Part shown: in pieces, positions 34,389-42,307 of the stretch | Position numbering within the stretch: the stretch's first letter is position 1 | Layout of the letters: the number at the start of each line of letters is the position of its first letter | NCBI GenBank assembly: GCA_029099685.1 | Contig: JAQXOO010000023.1 | Location: forward strand, 1-64,000 | Source of the DNA: Clostridia bacterium | GTDB lineage: Bacteria > Bacillota > Clostridia > Oscillospirales > Butyricicoccaceae | Length of the DNA: 64,000 bases | Direction: 5' to 3' | Notes under the pieces: model-generated | What the model was told of the DNA's origin: nothing | The model's database searches: none | The model's input: only the letters and a program-made list of their open reading frames with translations | Program-made: the position numbers and the translations under genes

Positions 34389-35312
34389 TTAACGGCGGCG
34401 GGAAAGTCCGCCGCAGCCGCAGCCGTTGCTGCCGGTGTTGGAAGACTGTCCGCAGCCGCCCTGATGACCGTTGTTGTGCTCGCAGCCGTCATGATGACAG
34501 CCGTCGTGGTGAGCGCCGCCGTGGCTGATCTGGACAAAGTCGTTGATCTTGGGCGGGAAGAACTCATCCACGGGGAACTGGAAGTTCTGGAACAGCGCGC
34601 AGGGATCGTCGGGATTGCCGGGGCATTCTTTGTCAGGCATACAGAAGTCGAAGGCGGGGATCAGCAGCTGAACATCCCGTTCCAGCTTAATGATGCTGAA
34701 CTGCCCCAGAGTAACAAAGAGCTGACGGCCTTCGCTATTGACCACAAGATCGTCATCGAAGCAGCCGCAGATCTCGGCGGGGATATCGATGGAAGAACCG
34801 TTGTCACAGCAGGTATCCAGGATCTTGCTGCCCAGCACGACGGGATTGACCACTTCCACCACTGCCACAGGCAGGTTGGTGCGCTCCAGATTCTGAATGT
34901 CCTGGGCATTGCATACGAAGTTGGAACTGAAGATGCGGGCATTGCCCTCGCTGCCGAAGAGCACGGTGCGTTTGTCGAAGATGGCAAGGCCGCACAGCGT
35001 CTTGGGACGGCCTATACCGCAGAACGCGTCCAGGGTCACACGGTAGAAGTAGCGCACATCCACCGTGAAAAATCCACGGTTATAGGTGATGGGCTCTACA
35101 TCGATGCTGGCAAAGAGCAGTTCTGCATTTTTGGCTTTTACATTGATGGCGTTCTCCAGGATCTCCTGGGATGCGCTGGTCAGGAACACGCGCAGATCCC
35201 GGAGACATTCTTTTTCACGGCAAGAGTCATAGACCTTGCGCGTATGGATACAAACAGCCTCTCGAGGCGGAGGATTTCCGCGGAGTGGGCCGGGGGAAAC
35301 CTTTTCAGGCAT
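34389..35312 (-). CDS. Cys-rich spore-coat/exosporium-like protein with His-Cys-Gly tail
   Basis: A 307-residue protein without signal peptide or helices. It opens with VCIHTRKVYDSCREKECLRDLRVFLT, a block I recall as strongly conserved in unnamed clostridial proteins. The central region is beta-rich with scattered cysteines (LDAFCGIGRPKTLCG, ILDTCCDNGSS, EICGCFDDDL). The last 45 residues are almost only His, Gly, Cys, Asp and Asn (HGGAHHDGCHHDGCEHNNG). Size and cysteine content resemble exosporium basal-layer protein CsxA of Clostridium, but I cannot verify homology. GGGAGGTTC precedes the ATG. Cross-linking through disulfides or metal binding is plausible. A role in the spore surface is inferred from context. 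Confidence 0.72.
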   Translation of the reverse strand: MPEKVSPGPLRGNPPPREAVCIHTRKVYDSCREKECLRDLRVFLTSASQEILENAINVKAKNAELLFASIDVEPITYNRGFFTVDVRYFYRVTLDAFCGIGRPKTLCGLAIFDKRTVLFGSEGNARIFSSNFVCNAQDIQNLERTNLPVAVVEVVNPVVLGSKILDTCCDNGSSIDIPAEICGCFDDDLVVNSEGRQLFVTLGQFSIIKLERDVQLLIPAFDFCMPDKECPGNPDDPCALFQNFQFPVDEFFPPKINDFVQISHGGAHHDGCHHDGCEHNNGHQGGCGQSSNTGSNGCGCGGLSRRR

Positions 35313-35402
35313 ATCGTTGAACCTCCCGAATAGAAATTGAAGGATACCTTCATCCCCAATTTATGCCGCGCCGCAGGGATTGGTGCGTCCGGGTAGGGGG
35401 CA

Positions 35403-35487
35403 GGCGGCCTTCCGCCCGTTGACATTCCGTACCTATGCAAGGGTGGCCGCCCTTTCCGGAGTTTCCGTGGGGGGCTTTTTTTACGCG
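35403..35487. repeat. GC-rich hairpin cluster in the divergent intergenic region
   Basis: GGCGG/CCGCC with CCTT loop (35403-35416), AAGGGTGG/CCGCCCTT (35439-35454), and GCCGCCC pairing imperfectly with GGGGGGC before seven T's (up to 35487). It resembles GC-rich dispersed intergenic repeats of gut Clostridia, and the last part looks like a terminator. On the plus strand no gene precedes it. Repeat status is inferred. Confidence 0.45.
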
Positions 35488-35505
35488 GATGCCCGTCAGA
35501 TTCCG

Positions 35506-35534
35506 TTGAATTATGGCGAAAAATGCGGTATAAT
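35506..35534 (+). promoter_or_regulatory. Sigma-A promoter of the spoIID-like gene and following operon
   Basis: TTGAAT and TATAAT with 17-base spacer, 44 bases before the ATG at 35578. It may drive spoIID-like, queA, rmuC and tgt together. Confidence 0.8.
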
Positions 35535-35577
35535 ATAAAAAATACCGTACAGCCCCAAATGGAGATCGAGGTGCGCC

Positions 35578-37251
35578 ATGAAAAAGTTCGTAAGTATCCT
35601 GCTGATGGTGTGTTTGCTGTTGCCGCTGTTCCCCCAAACGGCCGGTGCCAGAGGATATGACCCCACGGTCAAGATCGGCCTGTGTTATGACAGTGCCGCT
35701 CTGACCGCCGCCAACCTGCAGAACGTGACCGGCATGGAGACCGGATACGCATTTGGATATTATGACGAACAGCGGGAATTTGTTTCCACCTATGAGATTT
35801 ATGATGAAAACCAAGTCACGGTGCTGAAAAACACTAATCTTTGGCGCTCCGGAAGCACTTATTCCGATATGCCGCTGGCCTCCTATGACGAGGTGATCGG
35901 CGCCTATTGCCTGCAGGTAGATGATATTTTCGATCTGGATGACGCGCTGGATGTTTGCGGCACCCTGATGAACATGGGTATGGACGCCTATTTGTGCTGT
36001 GTGCGCCAGGGTTTTCGGGTCCGTATCGGCAAATACGCCAGTGAGCGCGAAGCGGGCAATGCACTGAACGACATTTCACGCCTGACCGGCTATGACCTGG
36101 TCCAGCGCGGCCCCAGCAGCACGGCCTATACCGTGGTCATTACCGGTACGGGAGAGATCCTGTATCAACTGGATATGCTGGGGGATTTCTCTTTGGCCAT
36201 CCTGCCCATGAGCCGGCAGACGTGGTTCAAGGGCTACAAATATTACGGCGGCTTCGAATACCGCCGCACCAGCGGAAACAATCTCTCCGTGATCAATGTG
36301 GTGAGCCTGACAGACTATATCAAGGGCGTCATACCCTATGAGATGGACCCCTCCTGGCCTGTTGAAGCGTTGAAAGCCCAGGCCCTTTGCGCCAAGTGCT
36401 ATACGCTGAACAGCATGGGTAAACACAGCTCCAAGGGGTTTGACCTCTGCAACACCACCGACTGTCAGGTCTATTACGGCACAAACCGCGCCACCGACAC
36501 CAGCGATGCGGCCGTGGATGCCACCGATGGGCTGTATGTCCTTTACAACGGGGAGGTCTGCCAGACCTATTACCATGCCTCCAGCGGCGGCTACACCGAG
36601 GATGTGGCCAATATCTGGGGCAAGGATATTCCGTATCTGAAGGCCGTGGAGGATACATATCTGGAAAGCCTGCGCCCCTTCCGCTATACGCTGGATCTGG
36701 ACGATATCAGCTGGATCCTGCAGGCAAAGGGTTATATCGATCAGGATGTCACGGATCTGTACATCAGCAAATACAGCGCTGTGGGCAACGTGCTGGCTCT
36801 CACCGTTGTGCTGAAAAACGGTCAAACCAAAACATTCACAGGTGACCGGGCCCGGACCGCTCTGAACAGTTCCACCCTGGGCATCACCATCGGCAGCCAC
36901 CGCTACACCATCAACGGAGGCGGCTGGGGCGAAACGGTATGCATCAACGGGACGCCTGTCTCCACAGAGGACTTGTATGCCCTCGGCAACGGAAAAAAGG
37001 CATCAAAAGTCGATCTCAGCGGGGGGCTGGTTGCCCTGACAGCCGGCGGGCTTGAAGAAGTGACGGTCACTGAGCCCCAAAGGGAAAGTGGAAATGACGG
37101 CGTTTATGTGATCGAAGGTACGGGTTCCGGCCATAATATCGGTATGAGCCAGGAGGGCGCCCGCTCCATGGCCAAGCTGGGTTTTTCCTGTGAAGAGATC
37201 ATTGAATTCTATTTCACCGGCGCAAAAGTTGACTATTACGATCCGAATTGA
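35578..37251 (+). CDS. SpoIID/LytB-family lytic transglycosylase with SPOR-like domain
   Basis: Secreted protein of 557 residues with signal peptide ([19 protein letters not shown]...AGA). Residues about 110-180 look like a SPOR peptidoglycan-binding repeat ([22 protein letters not shown]). The SpoIID domain (about 235-550) has [25 protein letters not shown] with the catalytic glutamate, [25 protein letters not shown] and the closing [17 protein letters not shown]. SpoIID trims glycan strands stripped of peptides during engulfment. A SPOR domain, which prefers such denuded glycans, fits this well. The strong sigma-A promoter and length mean that a vegetative role is also possible. queA follows with overlap. 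Confidence 0.88.
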   Translation: MKKFVSILLMVCLLLPLFPQTAGARGYDPTVKIGLCYDSAALTAANLQNVTGMETGYAFGYYDEQREFVSTYEIYDENQVTVLKNTNLWRSGSTYSDMPLASYDEVIGAYCLQVDDIFDLDDALDVCGTLMNMGMDAYLCCVRQGFRVRIGKYASEREAGNALNDISRLTGYDLVQRGPSSTAYTVVITGTGEILYQLDMLGDFSLAILPMSRQTWFKGYKYYGGFEYRRTSGNNLSVINVVSLTDYIKGVIPYEMDPSWPVEALKAQALCAKCYTLNSMGKHSSKGFDLCNTTDCQVYYGTNRATDTSDAAVDATDGLYVLYNGEVCQTYYHASSGGYTEDVANIWGKDIPYLKAVEDTYLESLRPFRYTLDLDDISWILQAKGYIDQDVTDLYISKYSAVGNVLALTVVLKNGQTKTFTGDRARTALNSSTLGITIGSHRYTINGGGWGETVCINGTPVSTEDLYALGNGKKASKVDLSGGLVALTAGGLEEVTVTEPQRESGNDGVYVIEGTGSGHNIGMSQEGARSMAKLGFSCEEIIEFYFTGAKVDYYDPN

Positions 37252-37262
37252 GGCAGAGTACT

Positions 37263-38291
37263 TTGAAAAAATCTGATTTTTATTATGACCTTCCCGAGGA
37301 ACTCATCGCACAGACCCCCTTGCTGCAGCGGGATCATTCCCGGCTGATGACCCTTGACCGCAAAACGGGGCAGGTGTCCCACGAGCATTTTTACAATATC
37401 ATCGACCACCTGGTACCCGGCGACTGCCTGGTCATCAACGATACCCGCGTCCTGCCCGCACGGCTGTACGGACAAAAGACCGGCGGCGGCAGCGCCGCCG
37501 TGGAAGTGCTGCTGCTGGAAAACGTAGAGGGCGACCTGTGGGACTGCATCGTGTATCCTGGCCGCCGGCTGAAGGAAGGTGCCACCATCTCCTTTGGAGA
37601 CGGCCAACTGACTGCAGTGGTAGAGGGCGTCAAGCCCGACGGGAACCGTCTGATCCGGTTCTCCTATGAGGGAATTTTTCTGGAGCATCTGGAACGTCTC
37701 GGCACCATGCCGCTGCCGCCGTACATCAAGGAAAAGCTGCAGGACCAGGAGCGCTATCAGACGGTCTATTCCCGTGAAAATGGCTCTGCCGCGGCTCCCA
37801 CCGCAGGACTGCACTTTACCCCTGAACTGCTGGAAAAGATCCGTGAAAAAGGGGTTGACATCGTTCGGATCACGCTGCATGTGGGCCTGGGCACCTTCCG
37901 TCCGGTAAAGGAGGAGGAAATCACCGACCACGTGATGCATTCCGAACGGTACTGCGTCACGGAAGAGGCCGCCCGGCGCATCAACGCAGCCCGTGCCCGG
38001 GGCGGACGGGTGGTTTGCGTGGGCACGACCTCCTGCCGCACCCTTGAAACTGTCACGGACGAACAGCACGTGACCCACCCGGGCAGCGGCAGCACCAGCA
38101 TCTTTATTTATCCCGGCTACCGCTTTAAGGGCGTGGATGCCATCATCACCAATTTTCACCTGCCGGAAAGCACGCTGATCATGCTGGTCTCGGCCTTCAG
38201 CACCCGTGAGATCGTGCTGGACGCTTACAAAGAGGCCGTGCGGGAACGTTACCGTTTCTTCAGCTTCGGCGACGCTATGTTTCTTTACTGA
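37263..38291 (+). CDS. queA: S-adenosylmethionine:tRNA ribosyltransferase-isomerase
   Basis: Makes epoxyqueuosine in tRNA from preQ1 and SAM, the step after Tgt. It has 342 residues. Seen: [25 protein letters not shown] at the N-terminus, [24 protein letters not shown], and [10 protein letters not shown]. The track start (TTG 37248) overlaps the previous stop. The TTG at 37263 has GAGG at a suitable distance and gives [11 protein letters not shown], the usual beginning. rmuC lies between it and tgt, an unusual order, but all three are within a few bases of each other and are likely cotranscribed. Confidence 0.95.
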   Translation: MKKSDFYYDLPEELIAQTPLLQRDHSRLMTLDRKTGQVSHEHFYNIIDHLVPGDCLVINDTRVLPARLYGQKTGGGSAAVEVLLLENVEGDLWDCIVYPGRRLKEGATISFGDGQLTAVVEGVKPDGNRLIRFSYEGIFLEHLERLGTMPLPPYIKEKLQDQERYQTVYSRENGSAAAPTAGLHFTPELLEKIREKGVDIVRITLHVGLGTFRPVKEEEITDHVMHSERYCVTEEAARRINAARARGGRVVCVGTTSCRTLETVTDEQHVTHPGSGSTSIFIYPGYRFKGVDAIITNFHLPESTLIMLVSAFSTREIVLDAYKEAVRERYRFFSFGDAMFLY

Positions 38292-38292
38292 T

Positions 38293-39504
38293 ATGGAACT
38301 TTATTTGATTCTTGCTGCCCTGGCAGCAGTTGTCATCTGTCTGGTACTGCTGTTGCAGCAAAACAGCAGGCTTAGACGCATGGATGACCTGGAACAGCAA
38401 ATCCTGCAGCTGCAGAGCCTGCTGCAGGAGGGACAAAAAGGGGACGCTGCCCTGCAGGCGCGGCAGGACCTGCTCATGCATTCGGTGGACGGCGCTCTGG
38501 AAAAGCTCCAGGCGCGGCAGGCTGAAAGTGCTTTGCTCACCGAGCAGAAGCTGGATCAAATGCGCCGCAGCCTGACGGAAAGCTTGGACAGAATGCAGGG
38601 CGCCAGCCAGCAGCAGCTGGAAACGATCCGGAAAACCGTGGATGAGAAGCTGCAGCAGACACTGGAGCGCAAGCTGAACGAATCCTTCCGGCAGGTGTCC
38701 CAGCAGTTGGAACAGGTCTATAAGGGACTGGGCGAGATGCAGAGTCTGGCCTCCGGCGTGGGAGATCTGAAAAAGGTCCTGTCCAATGTCAAGACCCGTG
38801 GTGTTTTGGGCGAAATACAGCTGGGCGCCATTCTGGAACAGATGCTGGCCCCCGACCAGTACGCCACCAATGTGGCTACCAAAAAGGGAAGTGCGGCCAA
38901 CGTGGAATACGCCATCCGGCTGCCCGGCAGCGACGGCGCGCCCGTTTGGCTGCCCATCGACGCCAAATTCCCGCTGGATGCCTATGAACAGGTGTTAAAG
39001 GCCTATGACACGGCGGATGCCGCCCAGGTGGAGTCCGCCGTCAAACAGCTCAAGGCACGGGTCAAAAGCTTTGCAAATGATGTGCAGAGCAAGTACATAG
39101 ACCCGCCCAACACCACCGATTTTGCCATCCTGTTCATTCCGGTGGAGGGCCTGTACGCTGAGCTGGTGCGCGCCGGCATGGTGGAAGAGCTGCAGCGGGA
39201 CTATAAGGTAACGCTGGCCGGTCCTACCACCATGAGCGCCCTGCTGAACAGCCTGCAGATGGGCTTCCGCACCCTGGCCATTCAAAAGCGGTCCGGAGAA
39301 GTGTGGAAGGTCCTGGGTGCCGTAAAGACCGCCTTTGAGAATTTCGCCACTGTGCTGGAAAGCACCCAGAACCGTCTCAACCAGGCCAATGCCGAGCTGG
39401 ACAAGCTGGTGGGCGTCCGGACACGGCAGATCCAGCGCACTTTAAAAAACGTGGAATCCCTGCCTGTGGAGGGCATCCTGGAGGGGCTTCCGGAGGAGAA
39501 ATGA
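38293..39504 (+). CDS. rmuC: RmuC-family DNA recombination protein
   Basis: A 403-residue protein: one N-terminal helix (about 3-22), a coiled coil (about 25-150), then the RmuC nuclease-like domain with TRGVLGEIQLGAILEQML, WLPIDAKFPLDAYEQVL and FAILFIPVEGLYAEL. RmuC is a predicted PD-(D/E)XK nuclease that limits DNA inversions at repeats. The lysine in DAKFP belongs to the nuclease core. The true start is the ATG two bases after the queA stop; the track ORF starts inside queA. The ATG of tgt follows at once, so the gene is embedded in the queuosine operon. Confidence 0.92.
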   Translation: MELYLILAALAAVVICLVLLLQQNSRLRRMDDLEQQILQLQSLLQEGQKGDAALQARQDLLMHSVDGALEKLQARQAESALLTEQKLDQMRRSLTESLDRMQGASQQQLETIRKTVDEKLQQTLERKLNESFRQVSQQLEQVYKGLGEMQSLASGVGDLKKVLSNVKTRGVLGEIQLGAILEQMLAPDQYATNVATKKGSAANVEYAIRLPGSDGAPVWLPIDAKFPLDAYEQVLKAYDTADAAQVESAVKQLKARVKSFANDVQSKYIDPPNTTDFAILFIPVEGLYAELVRAGMVEELQRDYKVTLAGPTTMSALLNSLQMGFRTLAIQKRSGEVWKVLGAVKTAFENFATVLESTQNRLNQANAELDKLVGVRTRQIQRTLKNVESLPVEGILEGLPEEK

Positions 39505-39505
39505 A

Positions 39506-40636
39506 ATGTTTAAATTGACCGCCGCAGACGGAAAAGCGCGCCGGGGTGTGTTTGAGACCGCCCATGGTACCGTGCAGACGCCCGTCTTTATGAATGTGGG
39601 CACGCAGGCTGCCATTAAGGGGGGCCTGTCTGCCGAGGACCTGCGCCATCTGGGCTGTCAGGTGGAGTTGTCCAACACCTATCATCTTCACGTCCGTCCG
39701 GGACAGGACGTGGTCAAGTCCCTGGGCGGCTTGCACAAGTTTATGGACTGGCACGGCCCCATTCTCACCGACAGCGGCGGCTTTCAGGTGTTTTCCTTGG
39801 CCGTGCTGCGAAAGATCAAGGAGGAGGGCGTCTATTTCAACGCCCATACCGATGGCCGCCACATCTTCATGGGGCCGGAGGAAAGTATGCTGATCCAATG
39901 GTCCCTGGGATCTGATATCGCCATGGCCTTTGACGAATGCATCGAAAATCCCGCTCCGCACGACTATGTAGCCCGCTCCTGCGACCGCACCACCCGTTGG
40001 CTTCAGCGCTGTAAGGATGAGTTGCAACGTCTGAAGGAGCGTCCCGACACGGTCAATCCCGGCCAGATGCTTTGGGGCATCAACCAGGGCGGAACACACA
40101 AGGATCTCCGTGTGAAGCATATGAAAGAGATCGCCGAGCTGGACCTGCCGGGCTATGCCATAGGCGGTCTGGCGGTAGGGGAGACCACCGAGGTCATGTA
40201 CGAGATCATCGAGGCGGTGGAACCCTATATGCCCGCTGACCGGCCCCGTTATCTCATGGGCGTGGGAACGCCCTCCAATATCATCGAAGCGGTGGCTCGG
40301 GGCGTAGATTTCTTTGACTGCGTCATGCCCTCCAGAAACGCCCGGCACGGCCATTTGTTCACCTCTGAAGGCGCCATCAATCTGAACAATGCCAAATATA
40401 TGACGGATCCTCGCCCCATCGATCTCAACTGCGGCTGCCCGGTATGCCAAAGATATTCCCGTGGCTATGTGCGCCATCTGCTCAAGTCGGGTGAGATGCT
40501 GGGTATGCGCCTGGCTGTCATGCACAATCTCTATTTCTACAACAATCTGATGGCGGAGATCCGCAAAGCCATCGAAGAAGGACGGTTTGAAGAATTTCGC
40601 CGTGAAAACAGCGAAAAGTTGGTAAAAAGGATCTGA
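39506..40636 (+). CDS. tgt: tRNA-guanine transglycosylase
   Basis: Exchanges guanine 34 for preQ1 in GUN-anticodon tRNAs. It has 376 residues. Seen: TPVFMNVGTQAAIKG, ILTDSGGFQVFSL with the general acid/base aspartate, GGLAVGE, DCVMPSRNARHGHLFTSEG with the nucleophilic Asp and RNA-binding residues, and zinc ligands CGCPVCQRYSRGYVRHL plus the later His. Full length. GGAGGAGAAATGAA supplies the ribosome binding site from the end of rmuC. Followed by a promoter for yajC rather than a terminator. Confidence 0.97.
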   Translation: MFKLTAADGKARRGVFETAHGTVQTPVFMNVGTQAAIKGGLSAEDLRHLGCQVELSNTYHLHVRPGQDVVKSLGGLHKFMDWHGPILTDSGGFQVFSLAVLRKIKEEGVYFNAHTDGRHIFMGPEESMLIQWSLGSDIAMAFDECIENPAPHDYVARSCDRTTRWLQRCKDELQRLKERPDTVNPGQMLWGINQGGTHKDLRVKHMKEIAELDLPGYAIGGLAVGETTEVMYEIIEAVEPYMPADRPRYLMGVGTPSNIIEAVARGVDFFDCVMPSRNARHGHLFTSEGAINLNNAKYMTDPRPIDLNCGCPVCQRYSRGYVRHLLKSGEMLGMRLAVMHNLYFYNNLMAEIRKAIEEGRFEEFRRENSEKLVKRI

Positions 40637-40642
40637 AACACC

Positions 40643-40687
40643 TTGTTTTTCCGTTTATTTTTGATATAATTAGTTATATTACTAATT
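40643..40687 (+). promoter_or_regulatory. yajC promoter with a palindrome over the start point
   Basis: TTGTTT (40643-40648) and TATAAT (40665-40670), 16 bases apart. A perfect inverted repeat AATTAGT-TATATT-ACTAATT (40668-40687) begins inside the -10 box and covers the expected transcription start, an operator-like position. Confidence 0.65.
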
Positions 40688-40703
40688 GACCTGGAGGCAA
40701 TTT

Positions 40704-41129
40704 ATGAAATTCAACATCAAAAAACTGGCTCTTGTCGCCGGCGCACTGGCCGGTCTGATGAGTGTGACCGCATTTGCCGGTAGTTCTTCCGGCGGAGCTT
40801 CTGCTGCCGGCATGGGCCCCTATGGCACCATTATCTGGGTGGTCATCATGGTCGCTCTGTTTTACTTCATGCTGTTCCGTCCCCAGAAGAAAAAGGAAAA
40901 AGCCGACAGACAGCTGCGCGCCAGCCTGCAGCCCGGCGATACGATCGTTACCATCGGCGGCTTCACCGGCCGTATCCTGACCATCAAGGATGATGAAGTC
41001 ACCTTTGAGACCGGCGCTGCCAAAACCCGCCTGACCGTCAAAAAATGGGCCATCCAGACCCGTGAAGGTCCCGAAGTCCAGGCTCCCGCTGAGGAACCCG
41101 CTGAGACTGCCCAGGAAGAAAACAAGTAA
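40704..41129 (+). CDS. yajC: Preprotein translocase subunit YajC
   Basis: Accessory subunit of the Sec translocon, 141 residues. An N-terminal signal-like segment (about 5-25) and Ser/Gly-rich spacer precede the main helix GTIIWVVIMVALFYFMLFRPQKKKEK, which carries the family hallmark FRPQKK. The conserved soluble part follows: LQPGDTIVTIGGFTGRILTIKDDEVTFET. The acidic tail (AEEPAETAQEENK) is common. The ATG at 40704 follows CTGGAGG; the track ORF begins six codons too early. tgt-yajC order is conserved in bacteria. The N-terminal extra hydrophobic segment is longer than in E. coli. Confidence 0.93.
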   Translation: MKFNIKKLALVAGALAGLMSVTAFAGSSSGGASAAGMGPYGTIIWVVIMVALFYFMLFRPQKKKEKADRQLRASLQPGDTIVTIGGFTGRILTIKDDEVTFETGAAKTRLTVKKWAIQTREGPEVQAPAEEPAETAQEENK

Positions 41130-41141
41130 TAACAGAACATT

Positions 41142-41185
41142 CTCCCGCATAGTTTTTCACGAGAAACTGTGCGGGAGGTTTTTTT
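41142..41185 (+). terminator. yajC terminator that also carries the next gene's ribosome binding site
   Basis: A 14-pair stem CTCCCGCAtAGTTT / AAACTgTGCGGGAG (one T-G pair) is followed by seven T's. The GGGAGG of the 3' arm (41173-41178) lies seven bases before the ATG at 41186, so the terminator arm is the Shine-Dalgarno of the downstream gene. Confidence 0.85.
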
Positions 41186-41584
41186 ATGTCACGAAAGCGA
41201 AACAGCGCAGCAGAGCCTGCATCCGGGTGTTCCGTGTGGAAGATCGTCACAGGGGGGATCATCGGCCTGGTTTTCACCTTTTTGCTGACATTTGCCGCAG
41301 CCTTTGCGGTCAGCCGCGAGTATTTGCCGCTGAGCAGCTGCAGCTGGCTGGGACCTGTTATCATCGCCTTGTCAGCCCTGTTCGCATCCTGTATTGCCGC
41401 GCGGCGCAACTGTAAAAAGCTGGTCTGCGGCCTTCTGGCCGCTGCCGTCTATGGACTGGCACTGATGATCTGCGGTATGCTTCTGTTTTCCGCACCCATG
41501 AAGGCCGGCCGGCTGACTATGTCTGCGGGCGCCCTTTTGCTGGGCGCGCTGGGCGGTGTTGTCCTGGCCGTGTTCCGCGAATGA
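41186..41584 (+). CDS. TIGR04086 family (YrzE-like) small membrane protein
   Basis: A 132-residue protein with four hydrophobic helices (about 20-42, 53-70, 78-98, 108-128) and a short basic N-terminus. The arrangement and the position next to yajC fit the TIGR04086/YrzE membrane proteins of Firmicutes, whose function is unknown. The start ATG directly follows the T-run of the yajC terminator, and its only ribosome binding site is the terminator arm. Expression therefore needs read-through and opening of that hairpin. It ends 10 bases before the amidase gene. Confidence 0.75.
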   Translation: MSRKRNSAAEPASGCSVWKIVTGGIIGLVFTFLLTFAAAFAVSREYLPLSSCSWLGPVIIALSALFASCIAARRNCKKLVCGLLAAAVYGLALMICGMLLFSAPMKAGRLTMSAGALLLGALGGVVLAVFRE

Positions 41585-41594
41585 GAGGTGCGTC

Positions 41595-42302
41595 ATGGGA
41601 GGATTCCGCTGGAAAACACTGCTCTTCTATGGAATTTTGACTTTACTCACATTGATTGCTATAATATTGGTAATCACCGTCAACAGCAGGACCAAATTTG
41701 CGGCAGGGGAGGCCCGCCTGCAGGTAGATGTGATCCTGGATGCGGGACACGGCGGTTTGGATGGCGGCGCAGTCTCTCCGGACGGTGTGTGCGAAGCACC
41801 CATCACGCTGGCCATTGCGCAAAAGGCCCAGGTGATTTTGGAATTCTGCGGCACCCACACACTGATGACGCGAAATGACGAGACCTCTTTGGATTTTCGT
41901 GAAGGTGCGGGCACACGTGAAAATAAAAATGCCGATCTGAAAGCCCGTCTGGCTCTTGCTCAGCAGTATCCGGACAGTCCTTTTCTCAGCATTCACCTGA
42001 ATCAGTTTTCGCAGCCGCAGTATTCCGGCGCCCAGGTGTTTTACGGGCCGGCCGGCATGGAACTTGCCCAGGCGCTGCAGGAGCAGCTTCGCAGCTTCCT
42101 GGATCCCGAAAACCAGCGTGTGTGCAAACCCGCTCCCGATGGAGTCTTTTTGATGAAAAACATCACGGCTCCCGCAGTGACCATCGAATGCGGTTTTCTT
42201 TCGAATCCGCAAGAGTGCGAAAAACTCCAGGACGGTGTGTACCAAACCAAGGTAGCGCTGGCGATCGTCAGCGGATTTCAAATGTATAACAGTAGGGGAT
42301 AG
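41595..42302 (+). CDS. cwlD: N-acetylmuramoyl-L-alanine amidase, CwlD-like
   Basis: A 235-residue amidase_3 enzyme held by an N-terminal helix (about 9-28). Zinc ligands and catalytic residues: DAGHGGLDGGAV (His), CEAPITLAIAQK (Glu), FLSIHLNQF (His), and TIECGFLSNPQE (catalytic Glu). Length and anchor match CwlD, which removes peptide side chains during formation of muramic lactam in the spore cortex. The ATG at 41595 gives a proper signal anchor; the track ORF starts in the upstream gene. Assignment as CwlD rather than another amidase rests on size and the sporulating host. Confidence 0.88.
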   Translation: MGGFRWKTLLFYGILTLLTLIAIILVITVNSRTKFAAGEARLQVDVILDAGHGGLDGGAVSPDGVCEAPITLAIAQKAQVILEFCGTHTLMTRNDETSLDFREGAGTRENKNADLKARLALAQQYPDSPFLSIHLNQFSQPQYSGAQVFYGPAGMELAQALQEQLRSFLDPENQRVCKPAPDGVFLMKNITAPAVTIECGFLSNPQECEKLQDGVYQTKVALAIVSGFQMYNSRG

Positions 42303-42307
42303 GAACG

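Noticed and set aside
32291-34567. 758-codon minus-strand ORF opposite the AAA+ gene, extending into the coat-like gene region
   Set aside because: It runs through a strong terminator and opposes intact AAA+ motifs.
34380-35333. 317-codon plus-strand ORF opposite the Cys-rich coat-like gene
   Set aside because: The minus strand has a good ribosome binding site, patterned cysteines and the His/Cys tail; the plus frame starts inside the terminator.
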